Of a stretch of 46,189 nucleotides of DNA, positions 37,570 through 45,587 are shown in pieces (the stretch's first letter is position 1; the number at the start of each line of letters is the position of its first letter). The DNA is taken from positions 1 to 46,189 of the forward strand of contig JAEZCG010000163.1 of the NCBI GenBank assembly GCA_023430065.1. The letters are read 5' to 3'. Below the pieces are notes generated by a model. It saw only the letters and a list, made by a program, of their open reading frames with translations. It searched no databases and was not told the origin of the DNA. The position numbers and the translations under genes are program-made. This DNA is from Pseudomonadota bacterium (GTDB taxonomy: Bacteria; Pseudomonadota; Gammaproteobacteria; Burkholderiales; SHXO01).

Positions 37570-38481
37570 TCACGCCACGGCGCGGAGCATGCCGTCCGAG
37601 CGCACCAGCACGCCGGCGCGCTCGAGTTCCTGCACCAGTGTGTCGAACAGCCGCTGCGCAGGCAGTTGCAGGAAACGCTCGTTGTACTCCGTGTAGATGG
37701 GTGCGCCCTGGATCAGGGCACGGCCCGCCGCTTCCGCCATCGGTCCTCGTTCGAGCAGGCTGAACGACAACATCGTCTTCAGCACGCTGCGCGCGAGCCG
37801 TCGCGGGTCCGACTGGAGCGCATCCAGGCGCGCGAAGCACGCGCTCAGCGCGGCGCGCACGTCGGTGAACGGCGCGCCGTGACCGGGAACGACCAGGCGT
37901 ACGTCCAAGCCGGCAATCGATTGCAGGGTCCGACGGGCGGCGTCCAGTCCCTCGGGCGGGTCCGCGAGCACTATCCCGAACCCACGCGCCCACAACGCAT
38001 CGCCCGAGATGAGGATGCCCTCGGTCGCGCAGAAGAACATCAGGGCACCGTCGTCGTGGCCTGCTGCCGGAAGGGCGTGCCAGTCCAGGCCGCCCCAGCG
38101 CAGGGTCGTTCCCGCAGCGATGGCAGCGTCGAAGTCGAAGCGCTCGGCGCGCTGCCCTGCGTAGTCGAGCCACAGGGCACGGGTGTCCCAGTCACGGACG
38201 CGCTCGACCTCGCCTTCGGGGATCAGGACCTTGCATCCGTGCTCGCGGCGCAACGCGGCGTTGCCGCCCATGTGGTCGCTGTGGCAATGCGTGTTTGCCA
38301 GCACGTCGAGTGTGCGGCCACCGAGGCGTCGCGCAATCTCCCGACGGGTCGTCTCCAGCCCGCACACGTGGCCGCTGTCGACGAGGACCGCGTCCTCGCC
38401 GAGGAAGAGCACGTGATTGGCATTGAGCCAGTCGCGTTCGATCACCTGCATCCCGGGCGGAAGCCGCCCGTTGCCCCTCAT
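37570..38481 (-). CDS. Metallo-beta-lactamase-fold hydrolase
   Basis: The 303-residue protein has the MBL metal-binding motif T64-H-C-H-S-D-H70 with the later ligands in AAGHDDGALMFF, SGDALW and VPGHGAPF. A C-terminal helical region of about 80 residues follows the fold. The family hydrolyses thioesters, lactones or phosphate esters; the substrate here is unknown. The ATG at 38481 is chosen; a GTG at 38496 would add 5 residues. It is the last gene of a tight four-gene minus-strand operon that ends 7 bases from the convergent EEP gene. Confidence 0.88.
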   Translation of the reverse strand: MRGNGRLPPGMQVIERDWLNANHVLFLGEDAVLVDSGHVCGLETTRREIARRLGGRTLDVLANTHCHSDHMGGNAALRREHGCKVLIPEGEVERVRDWDTRALWLDYAGQRAERFDFDAAIAAGTTLRWGGLDWHALPAAGHDDGALMFFCATEGILISGDALWARGFGIVLADPPEGLDAARRTLQSIAGLDVRLVVPGHGAPFTDVRAALSACFARLDALQSDPRRLARSVLKTMLSFSLLERGPMAEAAGRALIQGAPIYTEYNERFLQLPAQRLFDTLVQELERAGVLVRSDGMLRAVA

Positions 38482-38500
38482 GGCACGCGCGTGCACACAC

Positions 38501-39589
38501 TCACGCCTTGCATGCGCTCAGGCTCTTCCAGTCGAATTCGATGCCGTGGCCCGGGCGGTCGGGCGCGATGGCGAACCCGTCCCGGATCTGGAGGGGATTG
38601 GCGATGTAGCGATCGAGGCCGAAGCCATGCGCTTCCAGGTAGGAGCGGTTCGGCGCGGCGGCGAGGCAGTGGACCGTGATGTCGTGCGCGCCATGCGAGG
38701 TCACGGGAAGGTTGAACGCCTCGGCCAACCTCGCCACCTTCATGAATCCCGTGACGCCTCCGCAGACGGTCACGTCGGGCTCGGGGAAGGTGACCGCGCC
38801 GGCCGCGATCATCTGCTTGAATTCGTACAGCGTATGCAGGTTCTCGCCGGTCGCCACCGGTACGCCGCCCTCGCGCACCACGCGCGCGTGGCCGTCGACG
38901 TCATCGGGAATGGTGGGTTCCTCGAGCCAGTATATGTTCGATCCCTGCAAGGCACGTGCGGCGCGCACCGCCTCGTCCGGTGTCCATCGCATGTTGGCAT
39001 CCACCATCAGGGGGAAGTCCTCGCCCAGGTGCTCGCGCATGGCCTTCACTCGCGCGACGTCCTCCGATAGCCTGGGCCGTCCCACCTTCATCTTGATCGC
39101 CCGGAACCCCTTGCGCAGGTTCTCGTCGGTCTGCGCCAGCAGCTTGTCGAGCGGAAAGTACAGGTCGATTCCGCCGGCGTAGCAGGGCACCAGCGCGTCG
39201 TTCCCGCCCAGCAGCGTCCACAGCGGGGTGCCGAGCCTGCGTGCCTTGAGATCCCACAGCGCGATGTCCACGGCGGAGATGGCCATCGCGGCCGCGCCAC
39301 CGCGTCCGCCGTAGTGGGTGGCCCACCACAGCTTCTGCCACAGCGCCTCGATCAGGTCGGCGCGCTGTCCCTGCATGCGGGGTGCGAGGTCGCGCGCGAT
39401 GGAGGCATGGATGGCCGCGCCGTTGCAGCCGACCGTGTAGGTGTAGCCCACGCCCTCCGCCCCGTCGCTGTCGCGCACGCGCGCCGTGATCAACTCGAAG
39501 TGCGTCATGTCGCCGTGGGTGCTGTCCGACAGCGTGACGGGCAGGGCGATGAGATAGTGGTCTGCCTGAACTTGTGCGATCGTGCTCAT
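38501..39589 (-). CDS. Mandelate racemase-family enzyme (enolase superfamily)
   Basis: The 362-residue protein has the N-terminal capping domain and the barrel residues of the mandelate racemase group: K166-M-K168, D197-A-N199, E223-E224, E249 in TGEN and H299/H302 in SHGAHD. The K-x-K motif and the paired histidine suggest a sugar-acid or hydroxy-acid dehydratase or racemase. The substrate is unknown. It differs from the 27.6-kb homologue, which has a K-x-H motif. It lies 28 bases downstream of the SDR gene and 19 bases upstream of the MBL gene. Confidence 0.88.
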   Translation of the reverse strand: MSTIAQVQADHYLIALPVTLSDSTHGDMTHFELITARVRDSDGAEGVGYTYTVGCNGAAIHASIARDLAPRMQGQRADLIEALWQKLWWATHYGGRGGAAAMAISAVDIALWDLKARRLGTPLWTLLGGNDALVPCYAGGIDLYFPLDKLLAQTDENLRKGFRAIKMKVGRPRLSEDVARVKAMREHLGEDFPLMVDANMRWTPDEAVRAARALQGSNIYWLEEPTIPDDVDGHARVVREGGVPVATGENLHTLYEFKQMIAAGAVTFPEPDVTVCGGVTGFMKVARLAEAFNLPVTSHGAHDITVHCLAAAPNRSYLEAHGFGLDRYIANPLQIRDGFAIAPDRPGHGIEFDWKSLSACKA

Positions 39590-39617
39590 GATGGCGTTTC
39601 CGGTTGCAGGGGATGTG

Positions 39618-40376
39618 TCAACGCCCGCCGGATGCGTCGTGCAGCGCACCGTGGACGAACGATGCCTCGTCGGAGAGCAGCCACAGGATCGCCTGCGCGA
39701 TCTCCTCGGGCGTGCCCAGCCGGCCCAGGGGGGTTGCCGCCGCGACGCGGGCGGCGAGTTCATCGCCGCCGAGCGGAACGATGATGTCGGTGCGCGTGGT
39801 GCCCGGCCGCAGGCAATTGACGCGGATGCCCTCGCGTCCGACCTCCTTGGCCAGTCCCAGCGTGAAGCCGTCCACTGCGGCCTTGCTCGCCGCATAGGCA
39901 ACCATGCCCGGCATGCCGCCGTAGCGTGCGGCGATGGACCCGACGTTGACGATGGCGCCTCCTCTGCCGCCGTGACGGGTGGACATGCGTCGCACGGCCT
40001 CCGCACACGACCAGAACAGGCTGTAGACGTTGACTTCGAACAGTGCGTGCAGCGGCGCTTCCTCCATCTGCTCGATCGGGGTCAACGGGCCGGTCACCCC
40101 GGCATTGTTCACCAGCGCATCGATCGTTCCCAGTTCGCGGTCCACCGTCTCGAACAGGCGCCGCGTCTCGTTGCGATCGCCGACATCGGCCTGCACGCAG
40201 ACGGCCTGGCCGCCCTCGTCACGAATCTGCGCGGCGACGCTCTCCGCGGCCTCGCGGCTGCGCCCATAGTTCACGCACACGCGGTAGCCGGCACGCGCGC
40301 CGAGCAGGGCGCAGGCGGCGCCGATGCCGCGCCCGGCTCCGGTGACGATCAGCACTCTTCCTTCGGCGGGTTTCAT
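39618..40376 (-). CDS. SDR-family NAD(P)-dependent oxidoreductase
   Basis: The 252-residue classical short-chain dehydrogenase has the TGAGRGIG nucleotide motif (12-19), NNAG (90-93), catalytic S147 and Y161-x3-K165. It reduces or oxidises a carbonyl or hydroxyl; the substrate is not deducible. Its ATG overlaps the stop of the upstream membrane protein by 4 bases. With the downstream mandelate racemase-family and MBL genes it may form a short catabolic route for a hydroxy acid or lactone (inference). Confidence 0.88.
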   Translation of the reverse strand: MKPAEGRVLIVTGAGRGIGAACALLGARAGYRVCVNYGRSREAAESVAAQIRDEGGQAVCVQADVGDRNETRRLFETVDRELGTIDALVNNAGVTGPLTPIEQMEEAPLHALFEVNVYSLFWSCAEAVRRMSTRHGGRGGAIVNVGSIAARYGGMPGMVAYAASKAAVDGFTLGLAKEVGREGIRVNCLRPGTTRTDIIVPLGGDELAARVAAATPLGRLGTPEEIAQAILWLLSDEASFVHGALHDASGGR

Positions 40377-40876
40377 CGCGTGGTCTGCTCCGTCCGGTCC
40401 GGCGTCCGGAGTGCGGGGAGCGGATCAGGCATGCCCGGCCCCGGCACGCGCGCCTCGCCGGGGACCGGGATGGGCGCCTCGCCTCCCTCGATGACTTTCA
40501 TGGACTTCACGAAATGGCGCGTCTCTCCGAAGCAGCTGGTCGGCAGCAGGATGTGCTCCTCGTAGTAGAGCGAGACACGCCGGCCCATCGCCGTATTGAT
40601 CTTGGCCGCGGTCTCGTCGTCCCAGACGGTGAAGAAGAATTTCTCGGGGACCGAGCCGGGAAGGGACACCATCGCCATCTCCCCCTCCCAGGTCTTGCAC
40701 AGGTAGCCCTTGCGCGAGAGCTTCTGCACCCAGCCCGCGCGCTCGCCGCTCGAATAGCTCCAGCCGAACATTGCCCACACCCAGATCGCGAGCACGACGC
40801 CCGCGACGGCGACGAGGCCCACCAGCCACCATACGATCGCCCAACCTCCCTGCCTGCTCGACGCGCCAGCGCGCAC
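40373..40876 (-). CDS. Membrane-anchored protein of unknown function
   Basis: The 167-residue protein has one N-terminal transmembrane helix (WWLVGLVAVAGVVLAIWVWA, about 15-34) and a soluble domain of about 100 residues containing KGYLCKTWEGEMAMVSLPG and YYEEHILLPTSCFGETR. The C-terminal 30 residues are Pro-rich and probably disordered. I do not recognise a function. The start is GTG at 40876 because AAGGAG lies 6 bases upstream; the ATG at 40881 is in another frame. It heads the four-gene operon. Confidence 0.8.
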   Translation of the reverse strand: MRAGASSRQGGWAIVWWLVGLVAVAGVVLAIWVWAMFGWSYSSGERAGWVQKLSRKGYLCKTWEGEMAMVSLPGSVPEKFFFTVWDDETAAKINTAMGRRVSLYYEEHILLPTSCFGETRHFVKSMKVIEGGEAPIPVPGEARVPGPGMPDPLPALRTPDRTEQTTR

Positions 40877-40905
40877 TGCATTCTCCTTATCGTGGACGGT
40901 CCCGC

Positions 40906-40911
40906 ATTATA
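40906..40911 (-). promoter_or_regulatory. -10 box of the 40.9-kb minus-strand operon
   Basis: On the minus strand, TATAAT at 40911-40906 is a perfect -10 with an initiation point near 40899, about 23 bases before the GTG start. No good -35 is visible 16-18 bases upstream. It is the likely promoter of the membrane protein/SDR/racemase/MBL operon. Confidence 0.6.
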
Positions 40912-40954
40912 GGAGGTGGCGGCTTCGGCACGGTCCGGCCTCCCGCGCGGCGCT

Positions 40955-40960
40955 AGAATG
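40955..40960 (+). promoter_or_regulatory. -10 box of the Sel1-repeat gene
   Basis: TAGAAT at 40955-40960 matches the sigma70 -10 at 5 of 6 positions, 29 bases before the GTG at 40989. With the minus-strand -10 at 40906-40911 it forms a compact divergent promoter region of about 110 bases. No good -35 was found. Confidence 0.5.
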
Positions 40961-40988
40961 GGTTCCTCCGCCGTCGTCGCCGACCTTC

Positions 40989-41825
40989 GTGCCTTCTCCC
41001 GCCGTCCTCCTGTTCGCCTGCCTCGCTGTACCCATGGCGCTGGCGCGCGCTGATTACTCGGCGGGGCGTGCGGCCGAGGCGCGCGGGGACCGGGCGCGCG
41101 CGCTCATCGAGTACGTCGCCGCTGCCGATACGGACCCGCACGCCGCGCTCGCGCTGGCGCGTCTGTACGATTCCGGCGACGGCGCCGGCGACGCGGAACA
41201 GGCCCTGCGCTGGCTGCGGCGGGCCGGGGACCTCGGCGACGCCCATGCGCAGTATCGTGTCGGCCTGCGCTACCTGCTCGGCTGGGGCGCGGCACGTCGA
41301 GAGTCGCGCGAGGCAGCGCTGTGGTTCGAGCGTGCGGCACAGCGCGGGCATGCGGGGGCCCGGTTCGAACTCGGTCGCCTGCTGGCCAGCGGACCCGTCG
41401 CGCAGCCCGAGCGCGCGCGGGAGCTGATCGAGCAGGCTGCCGACGCGGGCGAGCCCGAGGCGCAGCGCTGGCTGGGGCGGGACATCGAGCGGTCCGACAC
41501 CGTGCGTGCCGAGCCGCCGCCGGAACGCGAGCGGCGCGACCCAGCCGCGCGTCCGGATCCGCCCCGCTATTGGGATGAGGATTCTCCGCGCGTGACGCTG
41601 CACTGGGGCATTCATCAGCGTTTCGGGCATTGGGGCTGGTCGCTGTGGGATCCCTACCCGTGGTACCCCTACGCTGGCTATCCCTACTCCGGGTACCCCT
41701 ATCCCTGGTACCCCTGGGGCACTTCACCGTGGGCATGGGGCCCGCACCCCTGCGAGGGCGGCCGGTGCGGACCCTACCGCCCGCGTCACGGCGGGGTGTA
41801 CTTCGGCTTCGGCATTGCGAACTAG
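40989..41825 (+). CDS. Sel1-repeat lipid-free secreted protein with an aromatic Y/P/W tail
   Basis: The 278-residue protein has an N-terminal signal peptide (MPSPAVLLFACLAVPMALAR, cleavage likely after residue 20), at least three Sel1-type repeats (about residues 35-150, e.g. LALARLYDSGDGAGDAEQAL), a charged linker, and a C-terminal segment of 24 residues rich in Tyr, Pro, Trp and Gly (221-244, nucleotides 41649-41720), followed by a HPCEGGRCGPYRPRHGGVYF tail. The start is GTG. Sel1 repeats usually mediate protein contacts. The role of the aromatic tail is unknown; it lies just before an ABC exporter gene. Confidence 0.78.
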   Translation: MPSPAVLLFACLAVPMALARADYSAGRAAEARGDRARALIEYVAAADTDPHAALALARLYDSGDGAGDAEQALRWLRRAGDLGDAHAQYRVGLRYLLGWGAARRESREAALWFERAAQRGHAGARFELGRLLASGPVAQPERARELIEQAADAGEPEAQRWLGRDIERSDTVRAEPPPERERRDPAARPDPPRYWDEDSPRVTLHWGIHQRFGHWGWSLWDPYPWYPYAGYPYSGYPYPWYPWGTSPWAWGPHPCEGGRCGPYRPRHGGVYFGFGIAN

Positions 41826-41851
41826 CGGTCACGCCCCAAGCTAATGCGTCG

Positions 41852-43684
41852 ATGACCTCTGCGCATGGATCGGGCGGCTCGCCTGCCGCGCGCGCCGATG
41901 GGCGCGCGAACGCACGCAACGACTGGGCGGTAATCCGCTCGCTGCTCCCCTACCTGTGGGAATTCAAGTGGCGAGTGGCGCTGGCCCTTTCCTTCCTGGT
42001 CACGGCCAAGCTCGCGAACGTGGCCGTGCCCCTGGTCATGAAGCAGATCGTGGATGCCCTGGACGGCCGGCAGGCCGTTCTGGTGCTGCCGCTCGCGCTG
42101 TTGGCGATCTATGGCCTACTGCGCCTGTCGACCACGCTGTTCGCGGAACTGCGCGATGTCGTGTTCGTGCGGGTCGCCAAGCGCGCCATCCGCCGCGCTG
42201 CACTCCAGGTCTTTCGCCATCTGCACTCGCTGTCACTGCGATTTCACCTCGACCGGCAGACCGGTGGCCTGACGCGCGACATCGAACGCGGAACCCGGGG
42301 CATCTCCACGCTGCTGAACTACATGCTGTTCTCCATCATCCCTGTGGTGCTGGAATTCAGCCTGGTGGCGGCGGTGCTGCTTACGCGCTTCGACTGGCGC
42401 TTCGCGGCGGTGACCTTCACGGCCGTCGCCATCTACATTGCCTTCACCGTCACCATCACCGAGTGGCGCATGGATTTCCGGCGCCGCGCCAACGAACTCG
42501 ACGCGAAGGCCAACACCCGGGCCATTGACAGCCTGCTGAACTACGAGACCGTCAAGTACTTCAACAACGAGGAGTGGGAGGCGCGACGCTACGACGACAA
42601 TCTGCAGAAGTTCGAGAGCGCCGAGGTCAGGAACGAAGCTTCGCTGGGGGTGCTCAACATCGGTCAGAGCCTGATCATCGCGGTGGCCCTGACCCTCCTG
42701 ATGATCCTGGTCGCGCAGGGCGTGGTGAACGGCGAGCTGACGCTGGGCGACCTCGTGCTGGTCAATGGCTTGCTGATCCAGCTCTACATCCCGCTCAACT
42801 TCCTCGGCATGGTGTATCGAGAGGTGAAGCAGTCGCTCACCGACATGGACCGGATGTTCCGCCTGCTCGACGTCAACCGCGAGGTCGAGGATGGTCCCGG
42901 TGCACGCGACCTGCCGCCTGGCGAGGCCAGCGTACGCTTCGAGCATGTCGACTTCGGCTACGATCCGCGTCGCCAGATCCTGTTCGACGTGAGCTTCGAC
43001 ATCCCGGCGGGTAAGACGCTCGCCGTCGTGGGGCACAGTGGCTCAGGCAAATCCACCCTGGCGCGCCTGCTGTTTCGCTTCTACGACGTGAACCAAGGCT
43101 GCATCCGGGTCAATGGCCTCGATCTGCGCGACCTGAGCCAGCGCAGCGTGCGCGCGGCGATCGCCATCGTCCCGCAGGACACGGTGCTGTTCAACGACAG
43201 CATCTTCTACAACATCGCCTACGGCAATCCGGATCGCCCGCGCGAGGCGGTGATCGCGGCCGCGCAGTCCGCGCACATCCACGACTTCATCGAGAGCCTG
43301 CCGCAGGGTTACGACACGCCGGTGGGCGAGCGCGGGCTCAAGCTCTCCGGCGGTGAGAAGCAGCGCGTGGCCATCGCGCGTGCGATCCTGAAGAATCCGC
43401 GCATCTTCGTCTTCGACGAAGCCACCTCGGCGCTGGATTCGAAGTCCGAGAAAGCGATTCAGGCCGAGCTCGACCGGATCGCACGCGGACGCACGACCCT
43501 GATCATCGCGCACCGCCTGTCCACCGTGGTCGATGCCGACCAGATCCTGGTGATGGACCACGGCCGTATCGTCGAACGAGGTACGCACGGGGAACTGCTC
43601 GCGCGCGGCGGCGCCTACGCGCAGATGTGGGCGCTGCAGCAACGCGAGCGCGGACCGGCCGAGGTGGAAGCCGCCTCGACCTGA
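41852..43684 (+). CDS. Atm1-type ABC exporter (permease and ATPase)
   Basis: The 610-residue half-transporter has six transmembrane helices (residues about 40-330) and an ATPase domain with Walker A GHSGSGKST (394-402), signature LSGGEKQRVAIARA (498-511) and Walker B IFVFDEATSALDS (D522). The segment NYETVKYFNNEEWEARRY is the hallmark of Atm1/HMT1 exporters, which move glutathione-bound metal or Fe-S precursors out of the cytoplasm or protect against heavy metals. ATG 41852 is 27 bases after the Sel1 gene; the longer frame has no family match. Confidence 0.92.
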   Translation: MTSAHGSGGSPAARADGRANARNDWAVIRSLLPYLWEFKWRVALALSFLVTAKLANVAVPLVMKQIVDALDGRQAVLVLPLALLAIYGLLRLSTTLFAELRDVVFVRVAKRAIRRAALQVFRHLHSLSLRFHLDRQTGGLTRDIERGTRGISTLLNYMLFSIIPVVLEFSLVAAVLLTRFDWRFAAVTFTAVAIYIAFTVTITEWRMDFRRRANELDAKANTRAIDSLLNYETVKYFNNEEWEARRYDDNLQKFESAEVRNEASLGVLNIGQSLIIAVALTLLMILVAQGVVNGELTLGDLVLVNGLLIQLYIPLNFLGMVYREVKQSLTDMDRMFRLLDVNREVEDGPGARDLPPGEASVRFEHVDFGYDPRRQILFDVSFDIPAGKTLAVVGHSGSGKSTLARLLFRFYDVNQGCIRVNGLDLRDLSQRSVRAAIAIVPQDTVLFNDSIFYNIAYGNPDRPREAVIAAAQSAHIHDFIESLPQGYDTPVGERGLKLSGGEKQRVAIARAILKNPRIFVFDEATSALDSKSEKAIQAELDRIARGRTTLIIAHRLSTVVDADQILVMDHGRIVERGTHGELLARGGAYAQMWALQQRERGPAEVEAAST

Positions 43685-43790
43685 AGCCGCCTCTCACCGG
43701 AGCGGTGGGAACGGACGAAATGGTGCGCCTGCTATGCTGTGGCAGCGGTACGACTGCCGAAGGTGAGGCAGGAATCTTCCGGGGAGTTAC

Positions 43791-44213
43791 ATGGTGCGAG
43801 TGTCGGTTTGTCTTTTGTTTGCCGTTTGGGCCGCCGCCCCCGCCGGCGCGGCAGGACTCAGTGCGGCGGAACTGATCAAGGAGGTCGAGCATTGCTCGCT
43901 CCGGTTGACCGGCGATGTGCCGCCGATCGACGCGGACGCGCAGGCGATGATCGTGAAGGTCGGCGAGGCGGTACTCGCGCAAGGCGTGACCGCCCACCTG
44001 TTCTATTTCGCGCCCGGGAAGGATGGCAGGAAGGACGACTACGGCCTGATCCTGGATGCGCCTGCGGACACGGTGCAGAAGGTCCTGCCGGAGTTCGCCA
44101 GGGGGCGGGAAGTAAACGGATACTGGCGGGATCTGGAGCCGATCGGCGATCCCGACGGGAGTGGCAGCGGGCAGGACAAGAGCCTCTTCGTATGCCGGGC
44201 GGGCCAGGCCTGA
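43791..44213 (+). CDS. Small secreted protein of unknown function
   Basis: The 140-residue protein has a clear signal peptide (residues 1-20, AVWAAAPAGAAG) and a mature domain of about 115 residues with two cysteines, C36 and C136, that may form a disulphide. No family is recognised. GGGGAG lies 6 bases before the ATG. It is flanked by the ABC exporter and the PBP7-like gene, and two hairpins follow its stop. Confidence 0.72.
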   Translation: MVRVSVCLLFAVWAAAPAGAAGLSAAELIKEVEHCSLRLTGDVPPIDADAQAMIVKVGEAVLAQGVTAHLFYFAPGKDGRKDDYGLILDAPADTVQKVLPEFARGREVNGYWRDLEPIGDPDGSGSGQDKSLFVCRAGQA

Positions 44214-44280
44214 GACGATCGTGCAACGATTGTCGGCCGCCCTTACAGCGATTCAGGCGGTGCACGGCCCCGGTGCACCG
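44214..44280 (+). terminator. Two tandem hairpins after the secreted unknown gene
   Basis: GACGATCGT (44214-44222) pairs with ACGATTGTC (44226-44234) as a 9-bp stem with one G-U pair and a 3-base loop, immediately after the TGA. A second hairpin, CGGTGCAC (44258-44265) with GTGCACCG (44273-44280), has a perfect 8-bp stem and a 7-base loop. Neither is followed by a real U-tract, so termination is likely but not certain. Confidence 0.5.
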
Positions 44281-44468
44281 ATTTCTCACTTCAAGCTTTA
44301 GGATCGTTGCGTTAGCATCTGATCTTTGGTACTTTTCAGTTCGTTGACGCCGAATTGGAATAGTCTCTGCTTTTAAGTCCGCCAGCCACTCGTCGTTATC
44401 TGGCCTTTCGATGGGTGCCCGCCGCGTGCGGGTCGTCAGGGACCAATACAAAGAATCACGGGGTTGTA
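44281..44468 (+). other. Gap before the PBP7-like gene
   Basis: This stretch of about 190 bases has a lower GC content than its neighbours. TTGACG at 44344-44349 is a good -35-like hexamer, but the expected -10 site near 44366-44372 is poor. I see no complete gene on either strand. Confidence 0.4.
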
Positions 44469-45428
44469 ATGCGTCGCAAGCTATTCCTCGTTCTCCTTGC
44501 GCTGGCGCCGGCGCCGGCCGTCGCCCAGGTCTCCGATCCAGTGGTGATCACCGGAGCGCCGCTCACCGACAGCGGGCCTGCCCCCGAGCGTCAGCAGCAA
44601 CTCGAGTTCGTCACGTCCCCGGCGGCCGTCTCCAGCGACGCGCTCGACATCGCGGCCGCATCCGCCGTCGTCATCGACCAGGAGGACGGGAGCCTGCTGT
44701 ACGCGAAGAACACGCAGGCGGTCATGCCGATCGCCTCGATCACCAAGCTCATGACAGCGATGGTGGTGCTGGACGCCGGTCTCGCGCTCGACGAGAGCAT
44801 CGCCATCTCGAACGCGGACATCGATCGCCTCAAGGGCACCACGTCCCGGTTGCGTCCGGGGGTTCGCCTGCCGCGTCGCGAACTGCTGCGTCTGGCCCTG
44901 ATGTCATCCGAGAATCGCGCGGCCTCTGCGCTCTCGCGGCATTTCCCCGGCGGCACCCGCGCCTTCGTCGCGGCGATGAATCGCAAGGCGCGGGAACTCG
45001 GAATGAACGACACGCACTTCGTCGAGCCGACCGGGCTCAATCCGAACAACGTCTCGACCGCCCTGGATCTGGCCCGCATGGTGAATGCGAGCTACCACTA
45101 CACCCTGATCCGGGACTTCACCACGACCGAATCGATCCGCCTTGCGGTCCACGATCGGCGGCGTCCGCGCGCATTGGCGTTCCAGAACTCCAATTCCCTG
45201 GTGCGCAGCGGCACGTGGCAGATCGGGCTGTCCAAGACCGGCTACATCAGCGAGGCCGGGCGTTGTCTGGTCATGCAGGCGCGCATCGCTGCCAAGCCGG
45301 TCATCATCGTCCTGCTCGATTCGCTGGGCAAGGTCACGCGCGTCGCCGACGCCAACCGCATCAAGGCCTGGATGGAGACGCTCGATCTGCATCCGGCCGT
45401 TCCCGCTGCGCGGCCGCGCCTCATGTAA
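44469..45428 (+). CDS. pbpG: D-alanyl-D-alanine endopeptidase, PBP7/S11 family
   Basis: The 319-residue protein has a signal peptide (MRRKLFLVLLALAPAPAVA) and all penicillin-binding motifs: S90-I-T-K93 (SxxK), S147-E-N149 (SxN) and K256-T-G258 (KTG). It belongs to the S11 peptidases near E. coli PBP7, which cut peptide cross-links in the periplasm during wall remodelling. The ATG at 44469 gives the signal peptide; the frame upstream is not needed. It is followed by a palindromic terminator. Confidence 0.85.
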   Translation: MRRKLFLVLLALAPAPAVAQVSDPVVITGAPLTDSGPAPERQQQLEFVTSPAAVSSDALDIAAASAVVIDQEDGSLLYAKNTQAVMPIASITKLMTAMVVLDAGLALDESIAISNADIDRLKGTTSRLRPGVRLPRRELLRLALMSSENRAASALSRHFPGGTRAFVAAMNRKARELGMNDTHFVEPTGLNPNNVSTALDLARMVNASYHYTLIRDFTTTESIRLAVHDRRRPRALAFQNSNSLVRSGTWQIGLSKTGYISEAGRCLVMQARIAAKPVIIVLLDSLGKVTRVADANRIKAWMETLDLHPAVPAARPRLM

Positions 45429-45446
45429 AGCCGACCGGCAGACGGG

Positions 45447-45474
45447 AAAAGGCCCCGCCGCGGCGGGGCCTTTT
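45447..45474 (+). terminator. Perfect 28-bp palindromic terminator after pbpG
   Basis: AAAAGGCCCCGCCG at 45447-45460 is followed by its exact reverse complement at 45461-45474. Folded, it makes a GC-rich stem of about 8 bp with a 4-base loop, flanked by A4 and T4 tracts, so it can act in both directions. It lies 19 bases after the pbpG stop. Confidence 0.9.
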
Positions 45475-45530
45475 CGTTCATGGCGGCGCACTGGCGAGAG
45501 CGGACCCGCAAGACGGCGACGCCTGCGTGC

Positions 45531-45536
45531 TATGAT
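45531..45536 (+). promoter_or_regulatory. -10 box upstream of the LldE-like gene
   Basis: TATGAT at 45531-45536 matches the sigma70 -10 at 5 of 6 positions and lies 52 bases before the ATG. No convincing -35 is visible 16-18 bases upstream. Confidence 0.4.
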
Positions 45537-45587
45537 GCGCCGCCGCTGCGGCCCCATTCCTGTCCTGTCGATTTCTCCCGCCTGCTC

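Noticed and set aside
40877..40881. ATG at 40881 (minus) as start of the membrane-anchored protein
   Set aside because: It is in another frame from the 167-residue product and lies only 1 base from AAGGAG, whereas the GTG at 40876 has a 6-base spacing.
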